64,000 bases of DNA from Noviherbaspirillum autotrophicum (GTDB lineage Bacteria > Pseudomonadota > Gammaproteobacteria > Burkholderiales > Burkholderiaceae_D), in NCBI RefSeq assembly GCF_000818395.1, contig NZ_JWJG01000028.1, positions 1,022,726-1,086,725 of the forward strand, given 5' to 3'. The stretch's first letter is position 1. The number at the start of each line of letters is the position of its first letter. The notes under the pieces are model-generated. The model saw only the letters and a program-made list of their open reading frames with translations, did not search any database and was not told the origin of the DNA. A program made the translations under genes and the position numbers. Below are positions 52,552 to 60,747 of the stretch, piece after piece.

Positions 52552-53592
52552 TCAGAATTCCAGTGGCAGGCTCAGGCCGAGGGTAAAGTTGGGCGAATCG
52601 GCAGTCAGGCCGATGCCCGCAGTCAGATTGACCGTGGTCTTCGGCGACAGGCGCACGCCGAGGCCGAAGCTCATCACGCCGCCGGTCTGGATTTTTGTCT
52701 TGCTGGTCGTGCCATCCGCGTAGGTGAGCTTGGTGGATGACGAAATCGATTCGCTGATCGAGAACGAGGTCGTGATGTCATAGGAAAGCGCATACGCGAA
52801 GCCGAGTCCAAAGCCGAAGCTATTACCCGGCGCTACCTTTTTCAAAACGCTGCCGTCGCTTCGGATCTGGGAAAGATGCTTGGCCGGCAGATTGTACGTA
52901 TAACTCACGTTGCCGAACAAAGCGACAGGGTCGATCACGTGGTTCAGGCTCACGCCTCCGGTGAAAGACGTGTATCCCGACCCGGTTGCCACGCCCTGGT
53001 TGGCATCGACCTTGAACGGGCTGCGTCCGGTAGGCAGCCGCACGCCCCCGGTCAGAGTTACTTGCGGCTTGCCGCGCTGGACTTCGAAGGGCTGGAAGCG
53101 TGCGTTAACTCCGATATCGCCGAGCGAATGCGACAATCCACTGAACGATGGATTTTCCGAATACTTGCTCATGATCGGCAGGCTCAGGCTGGCGGTCAGG
53201 TTGTCGCGCACACCATAGTCCACTGTCAGCGTGTTGGTGATGGTGTGCGAACTGTCGTTCTCGATGTTGAACAAGGTCAGCGTGCCGGTATCCCTGGAAA
53301 AGTTGGCATTGATCTTGTCCTGGCCGATATAGGTGTAGCCCAGGTCATAGGTTGCAGCCAGCTTGCCGCGCTTGAGCAGCGAATACTGCTTGTCGACCGC
53401 CGTCAGCGTCTGCTTGAGCAGCGTAGTCTGATCGGTGTCACCCTCTTGCTTCTTGAGTGCTTCACGCGCTGCCGCAGTACCCGGCTCGCCTTGATTGGCG
53501 GTGCCCCCAGTCGATGCCGATCCGGCTTGCTGCGCATAGGCCGGCAACGCGAGCGCAGCAACGATAAACCCAAGAAGTGGATATTTTTTCAT
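52552..53592 (-). CDS. Outer-membrane beta-barrel protein (transporter-like)
   Basis: A 346-aa protein with a signal peptide (cleavage near PAYAQ, residue 20), a short helical segment (EALKKQEGDTDQ... TAVDKQYSLLKRGK, about 45-75) and then alternating amphipathic strands ending in LGLSLPLEF, with the terminal Phe typical of outer-membrane barrels. I cannot name the family with certainty; it resembles porin-like proteins found beside C39 peptidases and FilA-type proteins in Acinetobacter and other wax-ester-forming bacteria. It lies between the C39 peptidase and the FadL-type gene. Confidence 0.75.
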   Translation of the reverse strand: MKKYPLLGFIVAALALPAYAQQAGSASTGGTANQGEPGTAAAREALKKQEGDTDQTTLLKQTLTAVDKQYSLLKRGKLAATYDLGYTYIGQDKINANFSRDTGTLTLFNIENDSSHTITNTLTVDYGVRDNLTASLSLPIMSKYSENPSFSGLSHSLGDIGVNARFQPFEVQRGKPQVTLTGGVRLPTGRSPFKVDANQGVATGSGYTSFTGGVSLNHVIDPVALFGNVSYTYNLPAKHLSQIRSDGSVLKKVAPGNSFGFGLGFAYALSYDITTSFSISESISSSTKLTYADGTTSKTKIQTGGVMSFGLGVRLSPKTTVNLTAGIGLTADSPNFTLGLSLPLEF

Positions 53593-53643
53593 GACGACTC
53601 CCTTGTAGTGGTTGTAATGGCTAGGTACAAATGCCGGCTGCGC

Positions 53644-54411
53644 TTACTGCTTGCGGACGTACACACCGCCGAAGCCGGAATTGATTGCGCGCTCCAGACG
53701 GTAGGTTGTTGCCACCGACGACTGGAGAGTGGCCGAGTCTTTGACGCGGTCCATGTCAAATACACCCAGTTCCTTATCCGTTAGCGCAAGCTGGCGTGCC
53801 GGAGGGGTGCTCTTGGGGGGATATACGATGAACAGCGTGTTGCGATCCCAGTGCTTGGCAAAATCGCTGACCGAGAACACATAATTTCCCGTTGATGGAT
53901 CGGCGATATAGACCAGCCCGTCGCGCAATCCGCGAAACACCACGAAATGCTTGAAACCGGCATAGTCGATCGGCACGATGGCGGGCTGATCCAGCGTTTC
54001 GAGATCCTTGACCTCGGCACGAAAGCCTGCGCTTTCCACACCGAGCGAAGCCACATACCGCTTCATGTCAAGCAGGGAAAAGCCGCGGCGCTCGACGATC
54101 TTCTCTTTCTCGCCGCGTTCGAGCATGCCTTCCATGCTTTGCTGTTCAGTCACATCAAGACCGATGTGATATTTCAGGAGCGTCACCAGCGCTGCCGACC
54201 CACAGCTGTAGTCGTATGCCTGGCGCACGATATGCCGGTATTTCAATTCGGAATACGGTTCGACCTTCACCGATTGCACGACCGGCCCCGCACCAACCAT
54301 TTTTTGCGGCAGGTCGATCTGTCCCTGAAGGCGATCGGCCGGCTCGTGCCTCGACCATGCAGCGGAACCACCAATAAGCGCAGCGATGGCGCCCAGTACG
54401 ATCATGAGCAT
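53644..54411 (-). CDS. Stand-alone C39-family cysteine peptidase
   Basis: A 255-aa peptidase of the bacteriocin-processing C39 family. The catalytic residues are Cys70 in YDYSCGSAAL, His155 in AGFKHFVVF and Asp171 in IADPSTG. Unlike classical C39 domains it is not fused to an ABC transporter; a single N-terminal hydrophobic segment (about 2-19) should anchor or export it, placing the catalytic part in the periplasm. It heads the six-gene minus-strand run, with GGGGATG before the ATG. The FilA-like proteins encoded at 58339-61224 carry double-glycine-leader-like motifs and are plausible substrates. Confidence 0.9.
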   Translation of the reverse strand: MLMIVLGAIAALIGGSAAWSRHEPADRLQGQIDLPQKMVGAGPVVQSVKVEPYSELKYRHIVRQAYDYSCGSAALVTLLKYHIGLDVTEQQSMEGMLERGEKEKIVERRGFSLLDMKRYVASLGVESAGFRAEVKDLETLDQPAIVPIDYAGFKHFVVFRGLRDGLVYIADPSTGNYVFSVSDFAKHWDRNTLFIVYPPKSTPPARQLALTDKELGVFDMDRVKDSATLQSSVATTYRLERAINSGFGGVYVRKQ

Positions 54412-54878
54412 GTCTTCATCCCCTTCATGTCCTCTCCTTGAGTTGATGCTTTTGCGATGTCGCGATGTGCCTCGCGATCACCACGGGAAGCCTGCCGGAC
54501 CTGCCATGCTTCCTATGACGCTAAGTCGTTCGCAATTCAGCACGGCTATTTATCCGTGAATCAAATGTCAACAAAACTGCGAAGTGGCATTAATGTAAGA
54601 GGGAAATTGACTTACCGAACTCGTCCGATCGGACGATATATGCTTGTGAAGCATCAATTCCAGCTCTGTTCACGCGCAAAGCAGTGCGCAAAATTGCAGC
54701 AGAGAAATTAAAAGAATTCCCAATGGAAATATTTGTAGGGATTGCGTGGAATTAAGGAGATGTTGTGACACTCGCACACGCATCTTGGTATCGCCCGATG
54801 GGATGTCCAATTTGCTAGTGCGAGAGATTCAGGATAAGACGCAAGATGCCAAACGGCATCCTGCGCCTGTGCAGAGAG
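54412..54878. other. Intergenic region upstream of the C39-led run
   Basis: 467 bp between the second MalT-type gene and the C39 peptidase gene, AT-rich. It contains the perfect 16-bp palindrome at 54621. I see no supported gene; an 84-codon plus-strand frame starting at 54457 has no ribosome-binding site or similarity. Confidence 0.5.
54621..54636. promoter_or_regulatory. Perfect 16-bp palindrome upstream of the C39-led run
   Basis: TCGTCCGATCGGACGA is its own reverse complement and is followed by TATATG. It is 210 bp upstream of the C39 start codon. Candidate operator; the AraC or MalT-type regulators of this block are possible ligands. Confidence 0.5.
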
Positions 54879-57662
54879 TTAAGTAATGATGGACAGCTTG
54901 CGGGCCACCGAGATTGCTTCGGTACGCGTGTGGGCCCCCAGCTTGAGATTGATATTGCGCAAGTGAGTCTTGACCGTGGTGACAGAGACGAACAGTTTTT
55001 CGGCAATCGCCTGGTTGCCATAGCCCTTTGCGAGCAAGGTCAGTACATCCAGCTCGCGCCCGGTCAATTCGTTTTCCATTGCGGCGCGGGGCATGCGAGG
55101 CTCCACGACGGCATTCTCGCCGCCATAATAGGTCACAGCCGAGGCCCCGTTCTTCATTGGATTAAGGATGCGCTCCGCAAAAAAGTGAAGCGCACCGTTT
55201 TCCGCACTGGACGCATCTTTCATGCTCTTAAGCATGTCATTTACCAGAACCAGCAAAGCCGGCCCTTCATCCTTGAAGACCCGCACAAAGCCCTCGTTCA
55301 AGGCATCCTGCAAGGCTTCCTTTATGGTCCGCAATGCCGGATTGCGTTGACCGGCTTGATGCAGCGCCAGCGCGTAAAGCGCCTTAACCCGCAACGCATA
55401 ACGCACGCAACTGCGGGCCTGTGCATCCTGCAGGTGTTCCTTGAGTACAGGCAGTGTGGCGGCGGCTTGCCCACCGTGTACTTGCAAACGCATGGCACCG
55501 AGCACCGGAGTTTCGATGTCCTCGGCAATCATCTGCAGATCGCGATGGCGCCATGGCGGGGACATACCGACCAGTGAAAACATTGCCTTAGCCGCATCCA
55601 TATCGCCGTCAAGAACGGCGCCCCGCACCCGCTCCAGACGTGCGGAATCAATGATCCGCTGCAGATTGCGCTGCATGCCAAGCTGCTCGAGTTCCAGCAA
55701 GATTTGCAGCGCATCGTTCACGTTGCTCTCGGCGCGCAAAATTCGTGCGTAAATCACATGGCTCGCAATCAGCTGATCTGGAATGCCAGCGTCCTTAATC
55801 AAGGGCAGGTACAGTTTCAGCAGGCGCTTCGATTCCTCCAGCGCATCCATCTCATACAGTACTTCTGCCAGATAAATACTTGCAAAGCCAGCGTCGGCGC
55901 CGTACCGGCGGTTCGACATGTCGGATTCAACACCCATGATTGCGCGCAAGCGCGGCGCCGTTCCCCGCAACCGCACCTGCGACTCGTCACCGATCAGGGC
56001 ACGCAGGCGAGCCCCTGCGGCGCGCAATTGTCCTTGTCGCAAATCCAGCATGCCGTGCATATAACCAGCCAGCGTCACGCTGAACAAGGGCCCGACGGCC
56101 GAATGTTCACGCGTGGCCTGGTCAAGAAGCATGCGCGCTTCCTGATATCTCCCGGCCGTCGCATAGTAGTAGGCGCAACCGATCATCAACATGCTGCGCA
56201 AGAGCGGCTCTTGTGCGGCGCCTCCGAGGATGTGCAGGTCTTCCCACATCGGCGCCGTCTGCTCCACACGGTCAAGCATGACCAGGCTAAAGGCGCGGAG
56301 GACATGGTAAGTCGGATGCGAAATCGGCGAGGCGCCGTCTTCATTGGTCACCGTCTCCAGCAACGTCAATGCCTCTTCGCTGCGGTTGATATGAATGAGC
56401 ACCCATGCATAAACCGATATCAGCTTTGGATACGCAGCCAGACTGGCACGGTCGAGTGCGTCGAGCCATCGTGCCAGCAGGCGAACGCGCCCCTGCAGAA
56501 ACAAGGATTCCGCATTCTTGCTCAGCAAATCGAATAACAGGTCTTTATCCCCTGATGCAATCGCATGATCAATTGCCGGAATCGGACGTTCCTGTTCAAC
56601 ATACCACATCGCGGCGCGACGATGCAGCGACGATGCAAGTCCCGGATATTGCCGACCAAGCTGGGCACGTAAAAAACCCGCAAAAAGCGGATGATAACTG
56701 TACCAAACATGCTGCTCGTCAAGCGCGCTCATAAACATGTTGGAGCGCTCAAGCTCTTGCAACAAAACGCCGCTATCCTTGCGTCCAGTGACCGCATTGC
56801 AACTATCGGCGCAAAATTTGTGCAGTATGCTGGTTTGAAGAATGAAATCCTGCACAGGTTTGGGCCTATGGGACAGAACGTCCTCGGCAAGATAAGACGC
56901 AACGACCGTATTGGAGCCAGAAAACGTCCGGATATATTGCTTCGGGTTGTCGTTACTCTCCAGCGCCAGTGATGATAGCCACAGCGCCGCAGCCCATCCG
57001 CCAGTCACTTCGTACAGCCGCTCAACATCCTGGCCGTCAAGTATTAAATTACGCTTGGCTCGTAAAAATTGGCTCGTTTCTTCAAGACTAAACCGAAGCT
57101 GTGCAGCATCAATCTCCAGCATTTGCTGGCAGATGCGCAGGCGTCCCACGCTTAATGTAGGGAATTCGCGTGATCCGATCACGATTCTCTGTTGCGGACC
57201 GAGCATTTCGAGTAATTGCTGGACAACCGCGAGCGCGGCGGGATTATGCAGGTGCTCGAACTCGTCCAGCATCAACATGAATGGTAGTGGCGTCGCAGCG
57301 ATGGCATGCGCCAGCTCAAATACCTGATCTTCATCGGGGCTTTCAAGCCCCTGCATTTCCATCAACTCGGATGGCAAAATCCGGCTGACTTGAGCAAATG
57401 CCTGGCCGAGGCAACTCATGAATCGATCCAGGTCATTATCCCCCGCATCAAGCGTCAACCATGCGATTGCGCAGCCATCAGCCCTGAATGAATCGTAAAT
57501 ATGGCGCAACAACGTCGTCTTGCCGAATCCCGCAGGCGCCTGCACCAATATAAGTTTGGCGCCTTCTGCCAGCCTGATCCGCTCGACCAAACGTTCACGT
57601 GCCATAAAGGGAGCTCCCATGGCGGGAGGCCTGAACTTGGAGGGCGGCGTCCGCAACACCAT
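54879..57662 (-). CDS. MalT/AlkS-like LuxR-family regulator 2
   Basis: A 927-aa STAND regulator like the one at 35128. Walker A is APAGFGKTTL (Lys48), Walker B-like MLMLDEFEHL. A large TPR-like middle region follows, and a C-terminal LuxR domain reads LTGRELDVLTLLAKGYGNQAIAEKLF then SVTTVKTHLRNINLKLG. It separates the C39-led run from the FilA-like operon and is divergent from the latter, so it is the leading candidate for its activator. The ATG at 57662 follows a purine-rich GGAAAAAAA stretch. Confidence 0.92.
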   Translation of the reverse strand: MVLRTPPSKFRPPAMGAPFMARERLVERIRLAEGAKLILVQAPAGFGKTTLLRHIYDSFRADGCAIAWLTLDAGDNDLDRFMSCLGQAFAQVSRILPSELMEMQGLESPDEDQVFELAHAIAATPLPFMLMLDEFEHLHNPAALAVVQQLLEMLGPQQRIVIGSREFPTLSVGRLRICQQMLEIDAAQLRFSLEETSQFLRAKRNLILDGQDVERLYEVTGGWAAALWLSSLALESNDNPKQYIRTFSGSNTVVASYLAEDVLSHRPKPVQDFILQTSILHKFCADSCNAVTGRKDSGVLLQELERSNMFMSALDEQHVWYSYHPLFAGFLRAQLGRQYPGLASSLHRRAAMWYVEQERPIPAIDHAIASGDKDLLFDLLSKNAESLFLQGRVRLLARWLDALDRASLAAYPKLISVYAWVLIHINRSEEALTLLETVTNEDGASPISHPTYHVLRAFSLVMLDRVEQTAPMWEDLHILGGAAQEPLLRSMLMIGCAYYYATAGRYQEARMLLDQATREHSAVGPLFSVTLAGYMHGMLDLRQGQLRAAGARLRALIGDESQVRLRGTAPRLRAIMGVESDMSNRRYGADAGFASIYLAEVLYEMDALEESKRLLKLYLPLIKDAGIPDQLIASHVIYARILRAESNVNDALQILLELEQLGMQRNLQRIIDSARLERVRGAVLDGDMDAAKAMFSLVGMSPPWRHRDLQMIAEDIETPVLGAMRLQVHGGQAAATLPVLKEHLQDAQARSCVRYALRVKALYALALHQAGQRNPALRTIKEALQDALNEGFVRVFKDEGPALLVLVNDMLKSMKDASSAENGALHFFAERILNPMKNGASAVTYYGGENAVVEPRMPRAAMENELTGRELDVLTLLAKGYGNQAIAEKLFVSVTTVKTHLRNINLKLGAHTRTEAISVARKLSIIT

Positions 57663-58083
57663 TATTTTTTTCCGTGCGCGTTAAAAGTTTCTTTTAATTT
57701 AATACCAACGTGCGTCAGCAGACCGCACATGATTATGCCGCCCTTGAAGCCTTTGGGAAATAAAAGCCGGGAGTGATTTCCCCAAAATACTAGAGGCATA
57801 TATCTAATATGCACACAATTGTAGTGCCACGCCCAAAGCCAAGTATGGGGTAGCTACGACTGGCAAGAAGTCGTAGCCGGTGCATTCAAAATGGGAAATA
57901 CCCTTCCCAAGGACAGAAAACCCTGCTTCTGGGCTGCCTGAAAATTACACGAAGCTGCCCCGGCCAGCGACAGTCTGGCGCTGGAAGGCATAACGAGGCC
58001 TTCTGGAATGCCGCTCAGAACGGAAGTACCCACTGACACCAGCATTCATAAAGGTGTCTTGATGCTATCCAGACTTACCCCAC

Positions 58084-58110
58084 TGGCTCTCGAAGCCAAT
58101 GCTTTGGCCT
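58084..58110 (-). promoter_or_regulatory. 27-bp palindromic element, copy 3 (upstream of FilA-like operon)
   Basis: On the minus strand: AGGCCAAA, GCA, TTGGCTT, CG, AGAGCCA, matching the copies at 31757 and 44206. It lies about 230 bp upstream of the first FilA-like gene. Confidence 0.75.
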
Positions 58111-58139
58111 CAGCGGTCAGCGCGAAACGCTCGGTTCAT

Positions 58140-58190
58140 TCTTAACAATATTCTAAGATGAAGTCTCTTAATATTGCTTCAATGTTAAGA
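58140..58190. promoter_or_regulatory. 51-bp AT-rich dyad
   Basis: TCTTAACA pairs with TGTTAAGA and, inside it, CAATATT pairs with AATATTG, forming a two-part inverted repeat between the 27-bp element and the start of the operon. It could be a regulator site or an RNA stem in a long leader. Confidence 0.5.
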
Positions 58191-58338
58191 GCAGCAAGAC
58201 GCGATGCACCACCGAAATTTGACACGTTGACAATACGCGTCGGAGATCGCAAGCCCCCACAAGGAGCACAGAGCAAGCGTCTGCAAGACTGAAATAAAAA
58301 CTTTATAGAAATTCTTTTACCATTTTGGAGACTACATA

Positions 58339-58935
58339 ATGAAACTGATCAAGAAATCCGCTATCGCTCTGGCCCTGTCCGCAGTTTCCTTCGGCGCCTT
58401 CGCAATGACCTCCATCGACGACGCAGCACTGAGCCAAGTGAGCGGCCAAGACGGCGTGTCGATCGCTGCTGACCTGAACATCAACATCGGTTCGTTCACC
58501 TACACCGACAAGGGTGCAACCGCTGCTGAGAACGGTTCCGTATCGTTCAACAACATCGCCGTCCGCGGTGCGTTCATCATGCAAATCGACGTGCTGGCTG
58601 CTGCAGCTTTCAATACTGACGCAGTTGGCTCCTTGGCTGTTCTGCTGGCCCCCACCTCCGGCGCTACCGCCGTCGCCGACGCAACCACCCTGGCAATTGC
58701 TACCAGCAATGCCTTGGGCCGTACGGTTGACGCCACTGGTCTGGGTCCGGATGCTGGCGACGTAGTTCGTTTCGCCTTCCCGAAAGTTACCGGCGCAGAA
58801 TCGCTGGCACACAATGCATCGATGTCGATCACGGTTGACTCGATCACTACTGGCAACGGCGGCAAGTCCTTCGGTAGCGTTGCTCTGAAGAACTTCGACC
58901 TGCAAGGCACCAAGGTCTGGATGTTCGGTCACTAA
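58339..58935 (+). CDS. FilA/DUF6160-like exported protein 1 (probable major component)
   Basis: A 198-aa protein with a clear Sec signal peptide (MKLIKKSAIALALSAVS..., cleavage after AFA, residue 22). It is followed at once by SIDDAALSQVSGQDGVSI, a motif shared by all four proteins of this operon, and then by Gly/Ala/Thr-rich, beta-prone sequence. Codon choice is strongly biased (almost only CTG for Leu, AAC for Asn), GGAG precedes the ATG and a terminator follows directly, all pointing to very high expression. I relate it to the FilA/DUF6160 group known from Acinetobacter by motif only. A surface or fibre-forming role is inferred. Confidence 0.8.
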   Translation: MKLIKKSAIALALSAVSFGAFAMTSIDDAALSQVSGQDGVSIAADLNINIGSFTYTDKGATAAENGSVSFNNIAVRGAFIMQIDVLAAAAFNTDAVGSLAVLLAPTSGATAVADATTLAIATSNALGRTVDATGLGPDAGDVVRFAFPKVTGAESLAHNASMSITVDSITTGNGGKSFGSVALKNFDLQGTKVWMFGH

Positions 58936-58980
58936 TCTCTTCTTGTTGCTGAAACAAGAATCTGACCCGGTAGTATGAAT

Positions 58981-59012
58981 ACGCCCCCTTGCGCAAGCCG
59001 GGGGGCGTTTCT
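58981..59012 (+). terminator. Partial terminator after the first FilA-like gene
   Basis: ACGCCCCC and GGGGGCGT pair perfectly around a 12-nt loop, followed by TTCTATC. A smaller hairpin (TCTTGTT/AACAAGA) lies just before. Incomplete termination here would make gene 1 the most abundant product of the operon. Confidence 0.7.
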
Positions 59013-59063
59013 ATCAGTAGGTTTGAAAATCTTTCTGCAAAGATACTGCGTCTGGTGACTAAC

Positions 59064-59810
59064 ATGATAAGTCTGATCCGAACTGGTCTTGTATGCTTGA
59101 GTGCAGCCGCAGCATTGCTCAATGCTGGCCCGGCCTCGGCACAGCTGCGTCCACTGTCGGAAAAAGAATTGTCGGCCACCTATGGTCAAGGTTTGCTGGA
59201 TCTGACCAACAGCAGCTTCGTCTCCAACGGCGACACGCTTTACAGCACCCGCATCGCCATCGGCGCCGATGTCCTGCTGAATGCGAACTTTGGAAAAATC
59301 AACCTGGGCGCGAAGACGACCGGCGGCGTGACCGACTGGAGCACTGCCTATATCGACATGCCGGTGCTGCAGTTCGGCCGCCTGGACAGCACGGCAGACA
59401 AACGCCTGGTGCAAATTACCAATCCCTATTTCGAATTCGTCTACAAGAATGCGCCGGATGCAGCGACACGCGAAGTAATCGGCATGCGCATGGGCTTCGA
59501 GGGAATCAAGGGCGACATCGGGCTGACGATCAACACGCTGAGCGGATCGATGCTCATCGGCGGGGCGGAATACAAGGGTTCTAAAACTACAGGTCCTGCG
59601 GTCCCGGGCGTCACCGCCGGCGACGCGAACGGCGCCAGCCGCGACTTCTGGATTTCGGCGCTCAAGACCGCCGTGCAGTTTCCGACGACGTCCGGCATGG
59701 CCGAACCGCCGTCTGCCGCACAGGCGGGATTCTGGCTCAACTGGCGCGATAGGCTGACGGCCCTGAGCACCGCAAATGGCGCGCCGCCCCCCAATGCCTT
59801 CAGACGATAA
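59064..59810 (+). CDS. FilA/DUF6160-like exported protein 2
   Basis: A 248-aa exported protein. The signal peptide ends near PASAQ (residue 27); the shared motif then reads LRPLSEKELSATYGQGLLDL. The remainder is beta-rich, with no cysteine or known enzymatic motif, and mentions of paired aromatic residues are few. It starts 129 bp after the first gene, beyond the terminator. I start it at the ATG at 59064, since the longer frame from 58989 lacks a signal peptide. Function unknown; likely a minor partner of protein 1. Confidence 0.75.
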   Translation: MISLIRTGLVCLSAAAALLNAGPASAQLRPLSEKELSATYGQGLLDLTNSSFVSNGDTLYSTRIAIGADVLLNANFGKINLGAKTTGGVTDWSTAYIDMPVLQFGRLDSTADKRLVQITNPYFEFVYKNAPDAATREVIGMRMGFEGIKGDIGLTINTLSGSMLIGGAEYKGSKTTGPAVPGVTAGDANGASRDFWISALKTAVQFPTTSGMAEPPSAAQAGFWLNWRDRLTALSTANGAPPPNAFRR

Positions 59811-59828
59811 CGCAAGGTGCGCCCGATC

Positions 59829-60746
59829 ATGAATCCCAGCCGATTTATGCCACGCACTCGCAGCATTACACTCGGCGCACTGCTTCTGTATTCGGCAATA
59901 GCGTGCCAACAGGCGGGTGCTGCCAGCATGGAACCGCTGAGCGATGCGGCACTGTCGACAGTGCGAGGGGGCGATGGCGTCAGCTTCGACTTGAACAATT
60001 TCTCGCTGTCCGGCAACGCGAAGATCACCTATACCGCACCGACAGGCGCCAGCGCGTATATCAGCAATATTTATCTTACGCGCTCGGACGACACCAGCAA
60101 TCCGTTCGGCGATCCCTATACCCTGGATGTCAGAACGGCATCCGGGCTGTCAGACGTGATCGAGTTGATGTTCCCGAAAAATGCTGCGGGACTCGCGAAG
60201 TGGCAGTTCGCCTACGATTGGGGTGTCAATGCCAATGACATCGCTTTCGAGGGCGGCAGCACCGTTTTCAAGGATGTGGTGTTCTACGGTGGCGGTCTAC
60301 AGCTTTTCCCGCCCCGCGTCGGCGAGGGCATTGGCTTCGGCCTTGGTCTGCGCATGGACATCGGTGAAATCCTGGTACGTCCGCGCGGACGCGACGACAT
60401 AACGAATCCTGACTCGACCGCCGAACAAATGCGGTTCAGCAGGATTCGGGTAGGCGCCGTCGGCAGCGATGGCATCACCATTACCTCGTCGCCCTGGCAG
60501 ATTGCGGATGCAGGCGCACAACCGGGCGTGATTAACGCCGTGACCGATCCCAACGATCCGTCCAAGTCGCGCCTCCACATTGGCATCGGCTGGCCGGACC
60601 TTGATCGCGCACCGAATGGCGCGGCGGTCGGTGGCATAGAAATCGGAAATATTTCATTCGGGAACAGCACGGCGCCATTCGATCTCGGTGCCAGCCGCAT
60701 CGGCAATATACAGATTCAGTATCTCGACATTAAATTCAAGCCCTGA
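59829..60746 (+). CDS. FilA/DUF6160-like exported protein 3
   Basis: A 305-aa exported protein whose leader ends near QAGAA (about residue 32). It carries the clearest double-glycine-leader-like motif of the set: EPLSDAALSTVRGGDGVSF, where LSxxxLxxVxGG matches the C39 recognition pattern. The mature part is beta-rich with repeated SDVIELMFP/VNANDIAF-like strands. It lies 18 bp after the preceding gene; the ATG at 59829 has AAGGTG upstream, and a GTG at 59817 is an alternative. Confidence 0.75.
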   Translation: MNPSRFMPRTRSITLGALLLYSAIACQQAGAASMEPLSDAALSTVRGGDGVSFDLNNFSLSGNAKITYTAPTGASAYISNIYLTRSDDTSNPFGDPYTLDVRTASGLSDVIELMFPKNAAGLAKWQFAYDWGVNANDIAFEGGSTVFKDVVFYGGGLQLFPPRVGEGIGFGLGLRMDIGEILVRPRGRDDITNPDSTAEQMRFSRIRVGAVGSDGITITSSPWQIADAGAQPGVINAVTDPNDPSKSRLHIGIGWPDLDRAPNGAAVGGIEIGNISFGNSTAPFDLGASRIGNIQIQYLDIKFKP

Positions 60747-60747
60747 C

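Larger units (their letters stand above)
57663..58338. other. Long divergent regulatory region of the surface-protein operon
   Basis: 676 bp between the MalT-type regulator and the first FilA-like gene. It holds a full 27-bp element (58084), a 51-bp dyad (58140-58190), two TTGACA hexamers (58219 and 58227) and an AAGCCAA half-site near 57836. No open frame is convincing. The size and density of sites fit an elaborately controlled, strongly used promoter. Confidence 0.6.

Noticed and set aside
53644-54411. A bacteriocin export system based on the C39 peptidase
   Set aside because: There is no ABC transporter, membrane-fusion protein or short bacteriocin gene nearby; the candidate substrates are large and have Sec signal peptides.
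54457-54711. An 84-codon open frame upstream of the C39 gene
   Set aside because: No ribosome-binding site or motif; it crosses the 16-bp palindrome and promoter region.
57836-57843. AAGCCAAG near the second MalT-type gene as a fifth copy of the 27-bp element
   Set aside because: Only the first half-site matches; the second arm and the AGAG block are absent.
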